Shown here piece after piece: positions 24,601-35,154 of a stretch of DNA of 64,000 nt. The stretch's first letter is position 1. Every line of letters begins with the position of its first letter. The stretch covers positions 434,001-498,000 of the forward strand of contig JASBNA010000026.1 of assembly GCA_038087015.1 (NCBI GenBank), given 5' to 3'. Position numbers and translations under genes: made by a program. The DNA comes from Cerrena zonata (lineage: Eukaryota; Basidiomycota; Agaricomycetes; Polyporales; Cerrenaceae). Under the pieces are notes generated by a model that saw nothing but the letters and a program-made list of their open reading frames with translations, made no database searches and was not told the DNA's origin.

Positions 24601-24977
24601 CTGTACTTTTTCGACCAACAAGGATGTCACGCGTCACAAGCCCAAAAATCCCCGCCGTTTGGACACTTTGTCACGGCTCACAGAGACACCATCCTGCTCA
24701 GCCATTTGGTCACGGGCGCTTTTTTTGTAGGCGCGCATCGTGAAGTCAATGGTTATGGTAAATCATCACTATAATTGATTTTTCAGCTCGTAACAGCCAA
24801 ATACTCTCACAGAGCATTAAATTTTATAGCCTACAATCAAAATTTTGCTGCCAATTATCCAAATTTTCACCTGTTGTCCGGATGTGTCACACGTCACTGA
24901 GGGTTCATCCTGTTTCACAAAGCGGATGAACCGTGTCACTTGTCACAAGGCCATCCTTGTTGGTCGAAAAAGTACAG
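24601..24977. mobile_element. 377 bp MITE with CTGTACTTTTTCGACC termini and TA duplication
   Basis: The left terminus CTGTACTTTTTCGACCAACA is mirrored by TGTTGGTCGAAAAAGTACAG at the right. TA duplications sit at 24599-24600 and 24978-24979. The termini are followed by GTCACGCGTCACAAG-type inverted motifs. It is a non-coding mariner-type MITE. Confidence 0.9.
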
Positions 24978-24979
24978 TA

Positions 24980-26200
24980 GTCAATGGGGATGCCACTCAG
25001 GCGTCAACCGAAACGAGACGTCTCAATTTGGAAACGTGGGAAACGCATTGATGGCCTCTAACGCCCGCTCGTGCGTTGACCGAGCTCACGAGAACCTTTT
25101 GGATACTTGGTTTGAGACCGTCAGAGGCCTCGTAAGTTGATTCTGAACACAGGGATAGCATCCCAAAACCCAAATCAAGCTTAAAAACCAAAGTGGTTAC
25201 GATACAGCAGGTATTATGCTGTGTGGCACTTCAGCCACATTGTAGCGCTTAAACGTTTAAACCGTGGTAAACAGCGAAAAAAATGAACACTGCGACTAGG
25301 TTTTTTTGTGAAACGGCTGTAACCCAACTTGGCACCCATTTTTCTGACGATATGCATGGTTGTGCTTGGGGTTATTTGGTCGTGCTTCATCAGCGCTGAG
25401 TAACCCTCCCAAAATGTCCTTAATACGTAACACTGAGAAGCGCCCCGGGTTACTACTCGTGAGGTCCAACTTTGGCACCCGTTTTTCTGACGATTTGCAA
25501 GGTTATGCTTGGGTTTATTTGGTCCTGCTGCAAATCAAGTTCTACAAACCCACTCGAGTACAAATTTCCTTGGTCGCCCCGCAGTGCCCTCCTCGCTTTC
25601 CTCAACTTGGCTGCTTACCTCGCCGAAGGCAATCAACCTGCTATTGCCAATGGAAATGATCTCATGGAGTACTATCGCACCTGGGGAGTTTGACAGACGC
25701 CGTTTTGTCAAACTCTATGGGTTAGACACTTTCCACTCAGAATTAAAATCCAGTATGGTATGATATTGTAGCTAGATACTATTACATGCATTCTTCCAAT
25801 TTTCAGACGAAACCGTCCAGAATTGCATGTGCCAGAGGACAATATGGCGATGTGCAGCCTCATCTTCAAGCAGATCTTAGTAGATCGCTGGCGAATGCCT
25901 CGACGGATCCTCCTCAAATGGGCAGATAAGATAGAGATATATATTTATAGCATACTCTAGTAGTCTGATTCTACGATCACAGTAGAGGTCGGAGTAGAGT
26001 TAACTTATCTTCCGAGTGTTCATGCAAATGTGACATGAGCTACTACAATGGTGTTCACACGCTCTTGTCAAACTCACCAAGTTATGCTTGACAAAGGTGC
26101 ATGCCGACTGATGCCGACGTTACCCGCCCGTGACTGATCTGTGACCTCGCGTTCAAACTCTACCACTTTCAAGCCCTCCACATCAAAATCGTGCCGAGGC
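24980..26200. other. Unassigned stretch with an internal about 63 bp direct duplication
   Basis: The segments 25325-25388 and 25469-25532 are about 85 percent alike by eye (both contain GGCACCC, TTTTTCTGACGAT and TTATTTGGTC), 144 bp apart. Plus-strand coding-like fragments (LLAFLNLAAYLAEGNQPA near 25590, RRRFVKLYGLDTFHSEL near 25700) lie in different frames and suggest a broken host gene I do not recognise. Confidence 0.4.
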
Positions 26201-26355
26201 ATTCAGTTCCCTTTCTTTTTTTCAGCGGACTTTTGGGGCTTATAGCCAAAATACACAGCTATACAACAGTGAAAAAATGGCGAAAAACCATTGAGTTTGG
26301 ATAGAACCCGAGGCGTACCAGTGGGGAGCGTTCAAACTCCCCAGGTGCGATAGTA
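26201..26355. repeat. Dispersed repeat, copy B
   Basis: An identical copy of 1-155. Its right edge abuts the LYS9 relic directly: the next bases already read AKSYYISPAF in the reductase frame. The insertion or recombination therefore removed the upstream part of that gene copy. Confidence 0.88.
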
Positions 26356-27440
26356 TGCCAAGTCATACTATATCTCTCCTGCGTTCGATTTCGTCACCTA
26401 CCCTAACAGAAACTCTGTCCCCTTAGGGAGTTCTATAACATTCCCGATCCTTAGGCTGTCATTATGGGTACCAGGGATTCCCTGAGGTCATCAAGATGCT
26501 GGTGGAGGTTACGTTCTTAAATACGGAGCCTAAGGAGTGGTTGAAGGGCCGACTTCACACAAAATTATATAGGCGCTGATGCCATCACGGAAAGGTATGG
26601 TGGGCAATCCATATGCCTCAATACCAATGCTAACTGACTCTTGATTTAGTACCTTGGTTGCCAAAATCAAGTCTCTTGTCTCCTTCCCCAACGACGCCGA
26701 GGCATCTCGTATTCTGCAAGGCTTCAGATGGATTGGTCTCTTCTCATCCGACCCCGTCAAGCCTCGTGCTAGAAACCTGCTCGAAACCCTGTGCGCCCGT
26801 CCTGGCCATCAGGAAAAGTGCATTTTGATCTGAGAGCGTCTGAGGAGTCCTGAGAACACGCTCTCAGACGCGCTCAGGAGCCTCAGATGCTTCAGCCTCA
26901 GAGATTACAAAAGCGCGCTTTCAGAGGTCAAAAGCCGACCACGAAAACACAACCTCCCTCACATTGAATATTCACCAAAACTTTGCTATATACACCCATA
27001 GACTACAGGATTCATATTCTTCAAAAATAATTTGAGTCTCTTTGGTCGCTGTAGTCTCATAACTGTTTTCCTTGGGCGGCTAAAAGCATCTCAGTACTCT
27101 CAGACCTCAGGAGTACGCAGAAAAGCTGATGCTTGAAGACCTCATGCAGTACGAACAAGGTGAACGTAATCTTGTCATGCTCCAGCACAAGTTCATTGTC
27201 GAATGGGCTGACGGCAAGGAGGACACTCTCACTTTCACCTTGGAGAGTTACGGTATTCCTGATGGGTTCTCGGCGATGGCCACACTCGTTGGTGTTCCAT
27301 GTGGTATTGCGGTTCAGTTTGTCTTGGATGGTGTCATCAAAACTCCCGGTGTGTTGGCTCCTTATACCAAGGAGATCTGCGAACCATTGAGGATCGCCCT
27401 TGAGAGTGAAGGGATTGGTATGATCGAGAAGGTTTTGTAA
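26356..27440 (+). pseudogene. LYS9: 3' fragment of saccharopine dehydrogenase (L-glutamate-forming), LYS9
   Basis: Readable segments: AKSYYISPAFDFVTYPNRNS; YQGFPEVIKMLVEVTFL; after an intron (about 26605-26648), TLVAKIKSLVSFPNDAEAS, FRWIGLFSSDPVKPRARNLL; then, beyond an insertion, YEQGERNLVMLQHKF, GVPCGIAVQFVLDG and PGVLAPYTKEICEPLR, ending KVL-stop at 27438-27440. This is the C-terminal half of the fungal lysine-biosynthesis saccharopine reductase. Damage: an upstream truncation at a dispersed repeat, a TAG after YNIPDP near 26453, a frameshift near 26468, and a 325 bp insertion at 26807-27131. A functional copy must lie elsewhere if the strain is a lysine prototroph. Confidence 0.88.
26807..27131 (+). 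mobile_element. CATCAG-ended 325 bp element, copy 1 (in LYS9 relic)
   Basis: It starts CATCAGGAAAAGTGCATTTT and ends TACGCAGAAAAGCTGATG. The termini share only CATCAG as an inverted repeat. Nearly identical copies lie at 29693-30007 and 50117-50441, both in the opposite orientation. A subterminal block is rich in CTCAGA and CTGAG repeats. No clean target duplication is visible. It interrupts codons between CAR and LEDLMQYEQ of LYS9. Confidence 0.88.
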
Positions 27441-27839
27441 GCCAGAACACTTTAAAAAAAAACTGTACATAGACTTTAAGGTGATGTATAACAGTAGGGA
27501 GAAGCTGTAAATAATGTCACGCTATAGTCGATTCGCAAGTGGTGTTTGAAAGTCGTTTATGATACAATACTCTTGCCTGTTTCTTCTAAATTTTCTTTAA
27601 GCCTAGGTACGACCGTCGACTCTCCTTCACTTACCCGTACTACACTCGGCAATGGTTGGTGTCCTTCATGACGTCCATGTATCGATAGGAACTTACGTTG
27701 TGCATCAGATATAAACATAGCAACAAGATTAATTCAGACTATAGACGGTACATACATTGCATCTAAAGCAATGATACGAGATAAGGGAGTAATAAAATAC
27801 AGCGTATCTATTCAAGATTAGATCTCGTCCGAGGGGTAT
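27441..27839. other. 3' flank of LYS9 relic
   Basis: About 400 bp with no gene. It separates the LYS9 relic from the minus-strand hypothetical membrane protein. Confidence 0.3.
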
Positions 27840-28469
27840 TTATGTAGACAACAAAGGATCCAGTTTCGTATACCGTTCAGCGAGAGCTTTCCGAGTTTCC
27901 GAGTACAAGCGATCCATCTCACATTCCAGGACTTTGCTCTCCATTTCCGTGACTTCCAGTAAATAACGAGAATGAATAACTCCGGAGGGATCAAGGACCC
28001 TTTGGATCCTCCCATATGAATGGAGGAAGAGTACTCCTATGATAGCAACAGGAGACAGAGGTCTCAAAATCGTTGCAAGTATGATCGGGAGGGCGGAGAG
28101 TGTCCAAAATAGTAGTCTCTCTTTTGCTCGATCACTTGAAATGCATGTCGTAATGGCGTAGATAATTCTGAGAAGCTTCTCGGTCCACTTCCTGATGTAT
28201 AAGATACCTTGTTGGTCGTCACAAAGAATAGGAGGGTGTATGCACAGGTTACCCGGATCGTGCGTGAAGTACCATAGTGCAGTAGAGGACGGCGAGCCGG
28301 GAACAGGTAATCCTGGTTGTTTTCGGAACTTCGAGAACGAGATGAGTGTCATCGTAAGAAGCCAATTCGATATGTGGGGTGTAGATAAGAGGAGGAGAAA
28401 TATAGAAAGGTATAATGAAAAATGCTCGAAAACCGTATGAAGTGCCATGATGCACCCGATGTGGTACAT
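27840..28469 (-). CDS. Hypothetical protein with hydrophobic segments
   Basis: An open frame of 209 codons. Hydrophobic stretches are visible near residues 15-30 (YLSIFLLLLSTP), 95-105 and 118-150 (LLFWTLSALPIILATILRP, VAIIGVLFLH), with a charged C-terminus (EMESKVLECEMDRLYSET). Two or three membrane passes are plausible. An upstream minus-strand frame (28511-28867, MPRQSSWVEFGTQ) could be a 5' exon, with a GTATGC donor near 28525, but I could not find a matching acceptor. I do not recognise a family. Confidence 0.4.
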   Translation of the reverse strand: MYHIGCIMALHTVFEHFSLYLSIFLLLLSTPHISNWLLTMTLISFSKFRKQPGLPVPGSPSSTALWYFTHDPGNLCIHPPILCDDQQGILYIRKWTEKLLRIIYAITTCISSDRAKERLLFWTLSALPIILATILRPLSPVAIIGVLFLHSYGRIQRVLDPSGVIHSRYLLEVTEMESKVLECEMDRLYSETRKALAERYTKLDPLLST

Positions 28470-29027
28470 TGAGGAGTGAGATCGAGAAAGGGATGGGATC
28501 GTGATAAACGCTAGAGTGACGCATACCTGTACCTAATCCACCAGGCGTGAAAGAATAGAAAGCCACAAGATCGTAGTGGGTACGAAGTTAATGATAAAGC
28601 TTCGGAGCAACCGAATATCTCGTTGGCCTGCCGATTCACTATGCGATGTGTTGTTATTGATATAACGGCAGGGGTGTTTCGATGATTTATAATGTTGTCT
28701 TGTATAGGAGGTAGAGATACGCCAGAGGTATTCGAGTAGTGATGTTCAGGTCTCGGCTGGGGCTCGACCTTAGGAACTATCCCGCGTCGAGGAGAGTCTG
28801 TTCTCGATTTCTTGTTATCATACTTCCCTTGCGTGCCAAACTCGACCCAACTCGATTGTCTGGGCATGACACCATAAACGATCCCATCGCTTCCATATAA
28901 CCCTCTGACCTCGCTCCCCCTGATGTATCTCTAGAATACCGCGAGCATCATCCCCCGAGCGGGCATGAAAAGTGCTCCTCTTGGGGTCTTTCAGAATGAC
29001 GAGAGTCTGTATCATCAAGATACTCCA

Positions 29028-29375
29028 TCAATAGAGGTAGAAATGTTTGATCATGGAGCTCCTGGCACCTCGGAGCGAGATGTGGAACCTCCTTAAGCAT
29101 ATTGACAACCTGTTCTGTAACGTAAGTGCGAATATCATCTTCTGTGGTATAAAGTCTACCAAGTGTGATGGCAGTCCATTCTTGTAGGCAGAGTTGGATG
29201 GATTATTCTCCACGGCTAAGTAAAAGAATTTCATGTGAGAATGAGAGGTTAGTATTTTATTAGCGACAGAAGTCAAACACTCTGCATCTTCACTCGCATC
29301 CAACCCATCAATAATGGTTCTTGAGTGGTAGGGTAAATCAAATTGCCACTGACTTTGGAGAAGATCGTGGTTCAC
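29028..29375 (-). pseudogene. Possible NACHT-type NTPase fragment
   Basis: The minus strand reads SRTIIDGLDASEDAECL, reminiscent of the Walker B strand of fungal NACHT proteins (IDALDEC), then ANKILTSHSHMKFF where an LITSRPE strand would be expected. No Walker A was found upstream and the flanking frames are broken. It may be a degenerate fragment of a STAND NTPase; the similarity is weak. Confidence 0.25.
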
Positions 29376-29692
29376 CTTGCTTTGGCATAACGCGACAAAA
29401 GGCTAGCGAGCTGGTTTTCAATTTCAGAAATCTGAATCTGCCAAGACGAGCCCCTGTTAAAGATACGGTTGGTGATCCCTTCAAGTTCTATAGTCTCAAC
29501 ATCGATCCCATTGGACTATAAGAGCTGTAAGATGTGCGTCTACAAGATGGATTGAACAGAACACTTTTCTTTGACTACATCATCGTAGAAGAACATCACA
29601 GCCTCGTCTTTCAGCACTAGGAAGCAAACGGTAAATGAATCGGGCAAGCCAAGAGCCACACAGTGGCATATTGTCGAGTTTACATCAGCTTT

Positions 29693-30007
29693 TCTGCGTA
29701 CTCCTGAGGTCTGAGAGTACTGAGATGCTTTTAGCCGCCCAAGGAAAACAGTTATGAGACTACAGCGACCAAAGAGACTCAAATTATTTTTGAAGAATAT
29801 GAATCCTGTAGTCTATGGGTGTATATAGCAAAGTTTTGGTGAATATTCAATGTGAGGGAGGTTGTGTTTTCGTGGTCGGCTTTTGACCTCTGAAAGCGCG
29901 CTTTTGTAATCTCTGAGGCTGAAGCATCTGAGGCTCCTGAGCGCGTCTGAGAGCGTGTTCTCAGGACTCCTCAGACGCTCTCAGATCAAAATGCACTTTT
30001 CCTGATG
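29693..30007 (-). mobile_element. CATCAG-ended element, copy 2
   Basis: About 315 bp, starting CATCAGCTTTTCTGCGTACT and ending ATGCACTTTTCCTGATG, in the opposite orientation to copy 1. The minus-strand frame just left of it (VNSTICHCVALGLPDSF) runs into the element, suggesting that it truncated a coding exon. Confidence 0.88.
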
Positions 30008-31398
30008 TATAACATGTCTCCTCTCTAAACATGGCATGTTTCTGAGTGTTGGAATCTTGGTAGTACGAGCTCGTGATTGTGGAGATAGCCGGCACATTAC
30101 CGAATTTAGTATATAAAGCGTAGACTATGATGTATGTACTTATCCGTTTGCATCAGAGCTCAACGATGCCAAACGTTTCCCCTAAATCGACGTTCCCCGA
30201 CCGAACGTAATTCTAACAATGAGGACTCCTGATACCTTATCCTCGATCCGTGGATCCCCAGATACCCTCTCGCCAATCTGTGGATGCCCCAATCCCGGTC
30301 GCCAATAGCTTATCACCACTATCGCCAAGCTGCGTCCGGGTCCTGACACCATGTTCAGAGAGAAAACATGTCAAAAACATGGAGTAGACATTTTGACTGT
30401 TTTGGATGAAATGTAAGCAAGACCACAGATAAAACATTCATCAAGTTTATATCATTTATGGGCCTTAAACATCGAATAAACACCGCTTAAAAATGGCATA
30501 GACACTACAAGGAAATTTTGAACATACACCGACCATTTTCTGGCCATTTCCAAGTCAGAAACATGAGAAAAAACTTATTTAGTGTTTCCTTGCATTCTAA
30601 TTACGTGCGCTCTCGGGTCGCACAGCGTGATCCCCACTATGTGCTGTTTTTGCAAGTCTCGCCGGTGACCAGAGAAATATCGTGGTTGCAATTACGATAT
30701 TTCACTCGGATGTCTGGCCTCTCAACACAGTCGGAGTAGTTTCGACTGATCTGCAATCGATCAACGCCGCACCCAGACGGTCCCAATCACGCAACCTCAA
30801 GACCTCGCGAGTCACGAAGATGTCGTCCTCAATCTTCCGTCGTGTCTCACGTCCCCAACTCTGCATTCGATGTCTATGGATGGTGCAGTCCACCCTCACC
30901 CAAGACTTCCATCACATCCATTTCCTTTTCCACAATTCCGTCGTACCCGTTTCAAAACCTTTCACTAATACACACCTGACCATAGATCCTTTCTCTCCAA
31001 CCATCTCTACGCATCCTAGGCTCCACCCTCACCAGGCCCACCCGATAATACTAACGCTCTTCCACCACCTTCAGGACCAGGCCCTCTTGCTGGTTCATTT
31101 TACCTTCTTCGACACCATTGTATTGTTGAGAAGATATTTTTTGCAGGAGAAACCACCAAATTCGATGCTGGTGCAGTCCTTTTTATATGAAGAGCCTCTC
31201 GGGAAAGGAATGAACAGTTCTCATGAAGCGAGAAAATTCTCGCCAACGTCGATGCAATACACGTACAAATCAGGGTTTCAAGGTATCTAAATTGTCCCCC
31301 AATAATCTCATATCCATTATAGCTTTTGGATCGATGCCTAAAATTTGTGGATCCAGAATTATTCGTCCATTTACGATCAAAGAGCCTTTTCGCTGAGA
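30008..31398. other. Unassigned stretch with a weak possible gene start
   Basis: At about 30599-30641 a 43 bp segment recurs inverted at 32796-32838. A plus-strand frame from 30822 opens MSSSIFRRVSRPQLCIRC, which looks like a mitochondrial presequence, but its continuation is not a recognisable protein. No other feature is supported. Confidence 0.3.
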
Positions 31399-31404
31399 TT
31401 TACG

Positions 31405-32110
31405 TATGGGCTATATAGTGTCCCAAAATTATTTTCCGCGGTAAGTACCATAATTGAGTGGTTTCGCGGTAAGTTGAGTGTTCAGGGCACTTTCCGAGCG
31501 CGGAGTGTCCAAAAATTTCCGCGCTCTGTTAAAGACAGTTGTTGCGCGCAGCAATATTTCTCTCGACATTTCCACGGAATGGATTGGCCATTATCCAAAC
31601 ATTGCATCAACATACTAAGTAGTTAAGCTCTGAGTTCTCTTGCATTGGTAGCCTCATACTAAATATGAGGTAAAGGTTCATACAAGTCATCGTACTACGA
31701 GCAAGGGACAACATAATAACACTTATAATAGCAATACTAGCATTGTATCACTACTAACTAGAGATATTTTATAATTCTTACCCAAATTTCTAGTCTCATA
31801 GGTCATCCCATTAGCCCTGGGGCTCATGAACGATGGAACCAAGTCAGAAGAAGAAGCTTAGATACCGATTTGGCTGAGATTGACATATCATGCATGAGGC
31901 ATGGTGACTAGCTTGGAGCCCTCAAATAGGTGTTTGATGAGAAATGTAAAACATGTCGCAGAAACCTGACTCGGCGTACAATCAGCTTCAACTTCGCGTA
32001 GAGTTGTTGAGTGGACCACAACTTAGCGCGGAATTCCCAGCTCACTTACCGCGCGCGAGCCAAAAACATACCGCGGAAGACAATAATTTTGGGACACTAT
32101 ATTACCCATA
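31405..32110 (+). mobile_element. Complete TATGGG/CCGCGG TIR element, 6 bp target duplication
   Basis: It begins TATGGGCTATATAGTGTCCC and ends GGGACACTATATTACCCATA, with TTTACG at both 31399-31404 and 32111-32116. It is 706 bp with no transposase. Subterminal CCGCGG and GCGCGC blocks are shared with 6135 and 7134-7803. Three copies in one window indicate a recently amplified family. Confidence 0.9.
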
Positions 32111-32116
32111 TTTACG

Positions 32117-32889
32117 CGTTCCCATGTACGTTGTACAGTCTTTAAGAACTCGTCCGACACCTGTACGCCTCCACTGTCGCCACCCATCTTATCTTCCCCG
32201 TCGACTATCCCGCTGTCTATCCTGGCTATGTTTCCGCACCACCAAAATTGTCTCTACTTTCGAGTTTCCGTACTGGTAGAGATAAATTAATAACTTGCAA
32301 TGTCTCGCTGATACGTAACATTTGACATGTTTCATGCTTTGTATCCGATTGATTCGGTCTATTACCATAGGCTATATCATATATAACTATAAAATCTGTA
32401 AAACAACGAGAGAAGGATAGGAGAACATGTTTTTTGGGATGCCGCTCACTACAACATAGAAAAAAGGCAGATAGACCTCGATTATATCACTCGGTTGCAA
32501 CGTTAACTCAGGGAGGGGAGGAACGTTCCTAGACTTGGGTCATTCTTTTTGAACGGTGTCTTCGTATGTGGACTTCGAAACGAGGACACTGGCGCGTGAC
32601 CCTGCTGCGTATGTATTGATTACAATAATAGCTCTGCCGTGCCATATAGAAGTAACTTGATGTTGCCATAGTCAGAGGTTCCAGTCTTTGCGCGGTTGAC
32701 TATGAAAGCCTTGCCAGCGGGGAGGAGAACCGCATCGGGCACAACACGCGCTTTACATGTTACAGTACAACATAGGGGACTTATTTTCTGTATACCACAG
32801 CGGGGATTACACCGTGCGACCGTAGAGCGCACGTAATTAACACGCGAAAAACATTCAGAATGTTTATCGCGTGTTTCCGAACTAAACAT
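32117..32889. other. Unassigned stretch left of the LTA4H duplicate
   Basis: No gene is recognised. It contains the segment 32796-32838 (CACAGCGGGGATTACACC), whose first 13 bases equal the terminus of the 45585-46858 element. Confidence 0.3.
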
Positions 32890-33841
32890 GCCCATACGAC
32901 AAGGATGCAAACTTCTTGCTGTACCTGGGTATGTAATTTGTTCCCTCTCATTTTCGCATATGTTCAATTGGCCTTCAGAACGTCTCCTTGGTGGTCTGGA
33001 TGTCTTCCTTGCTTACATCAACAACTACGTCAACACCTTCATGGGCAAGAGTATCACGACTTGGCAATGGAAAGACCATCTTTACGAATACTTCAAGAAC
33101 AATGACGGCGATGAGAAGATCAAGCTCCTTAATAGTGTTGACTGGGACGTAAGGGTTTCTTACGCCCTTCTGAATGTTACGCATTGACCAAGTTCTCTCC
33201 CTCATATAGGCATGGTTCTACGGAGAAGGTTTGGAACTGCCAGTGAAATTAGAATACGATACAAGCTTGGCGAAGCAGGCGTACGAGTTGGCTACACAAT
33301 GGGATGCTGCCCGTTCTTCGTCAGATCTCTCCCAGTTCTCAGCAGACGATATCAAGGATTTCAATACCAACCAGATGAGTGAGTACAGTATTCATTTCGT
33401 CTATCCCAATTTTCCCTAACTCCGTCTTTAGTCGTCTTCCTAGAGCGTCTAGAGGATGCTTACGCTGCCCTCCCGTCTACTCACATCATTCAAATGGGCA
33501 AACTTTACGGCATCTCTTCTACTCCGAATGTCGAAATCCGCCAACGATTCTTCAAACTCGCTCTTAAGGACCCCAAATCCGACGCCGCGCACGTCTTGCC
33601 AAGGAGGCAGCGGAGTGGGTTGTAGGTCACGACGGAACCAACATCGTGAAGGGAAGGATGAAATTCTGCAGACCTATCTTCAGGCTTGTGAACAAAGTCG
33701 ACAAAGAGTTAGCTGTCAGCACCTTCACGAAAGAGAGGGAGAGCTTCAACCCAATTGCTCAGAAGCTGATTGAGAGAGTATGTCCTTCTTTGTTTTTGAT
33801 TGAACTTATATCCCCCTTTCTAGGATCTCGGATTGGTGTAG
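32890..33841 (+). pseudogene. 5'-truncated, frameshifted duplicate of LTA4H-type aminopeptidase
   Basis: Homology to the intact gene at 35155-37823 starts abruptly at YDKDANFLLYL, continues after an intron with [37 protein letters not shown], then WFYGEGLELPVKLEYD, and ends DLGLV-stop at 33839-33841. Intron positions match the intact copy. The metallopeptidase domain (GMEN, HExxH) is absent. A one-base deletion at about 33590 breaks the frame between DPKSDAA and KEAAEWVVGHDG. It is a partial tandem duplication of the C-terminal half. Confidence 0.9.
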
Positions 33842-34285
33842 GTGGCCTATGGGTTGAATAGAAGAATAGCAAGTGTACACATACAAAACAAGCATAGATC
33901 GATTCTTTCACAGCACTAAACTAAGCACCAGCTTCAGCAGCCCGACAAGCCACTTACTGTGATTGATCACCTAGTAATGACGCATTTCTATTTTTCCAGG
34001 GCTTGCGCGAATGAGCGCATACTGGACTGCATGAAGAAAGATACCTTGGCTGATGGCATCATCGATTGACAGTATTGGCACGATTACGTTCAAGAAAAGT
34101 TATGCGGTTCGTGAATTGTTTCTAGTCTCTTTCGCTAAAGTCTCGACATATTTCCTAGGATATTCTTCTTCAGACCTGGGCCAATCAGTCTTCCTAGCTG
34201 AGCCAATAGGTGTCTGAGTCGGACTCGGAGGAGGGCAATCTCGGAGTCGTGATCCAACCTGCGGATTAGGGCGTTTAGATGCTAA
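33842..34285. other. Spacer downstream of the LTA4H duplicate
   Basis: No gene or repeat boundary is recognised. Short frames only. Confidence 0.3.
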
Positions 34286-35000
34286 CCCTGGCACGAGGGT
34301 TAACAATTTCACTTACGTAACTCACTTACGCCTTATAAAAGTTACTTACGTTCACTTTTGGCACTGTAAGTGAAATTTACCAAGTGAACTTGGGGCCATT
34401 CCACCAAAATTTGTACGTTCACTTGTTTCTCACTTAAAAGTCCTAAGTCCTTTTCAGCTGTTTCTTGCCCCTTTCAATACTGACTACTTGACTGTTTGCC
34501 CTTAGCATGCTGCCTCATATACATTATCAATCAAAACCTGAACATATTCACTACGTCTCGATGCATCTGAACTAAACTACCTAACAATGTTACTTTCCTT
34601 CGCTTAAGTAATATAATCTGAAATATGACTCGAAATGGGTCATATTTTCATAAATCTATGGAGATAGCTTGCTCACATCGCAACCTATTTTTGAATTGGA
34701 TGTACTCACCGACTCGGATATTAGTCACCTGGGTACTCAGGATGAGGGATGCGGTGAATGTTTACTCATTGCCGACATAACAATGCAGCAACACCTAGTC
34801 AACATGGAAAAAGTTAAACCCCTCAATTGGGGGTGTAACAACGGTGACTGCAAGTGGGTGTAAGTGAGCAAGTGAATTTTAGGTGACCGAAGCGTAAGTG
34901 AAACCAAGTTAATTCAAGTTAATTCTCGGATAATTTGCAGGCGCCAAGTGAGATAAGTGAACGAAAAAAGTAACTTTCTGCAGCCTCCCCTGGCACAAGG
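34286..35000. mobile_element. Insertion of about 690 bp flanked by 13 bp near-perfect direct repeats
   Basis: CCCTGGCACGAGG (34286-34298) and CCCTGGCACAAGG (34988-35000) bracket sequence that opens GTTAACAATTTCACTTACG and is studded with CACTTACG and GTAAGTGA motifs on both strands. Internal inverted similarity of the ends is weak. It is either a TIR element with a decayed terminus or a retroposed sequence with a long target duplication. There is no coding capacity. Confidence 0.55.
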
Positions 35001-35154
35001 AACCTCTTATCAGATAACACGACACTGGCAAGATCGCAGAGATAAATGTCCAGGTTATGATGGGACGAACTGGTGACAACCTATCCATAATTCTCTATAT
35101 AATGGAGGACTCCTGGATTGCTTGGCCGAATCGTACTTTGAGACCCGACTATAG

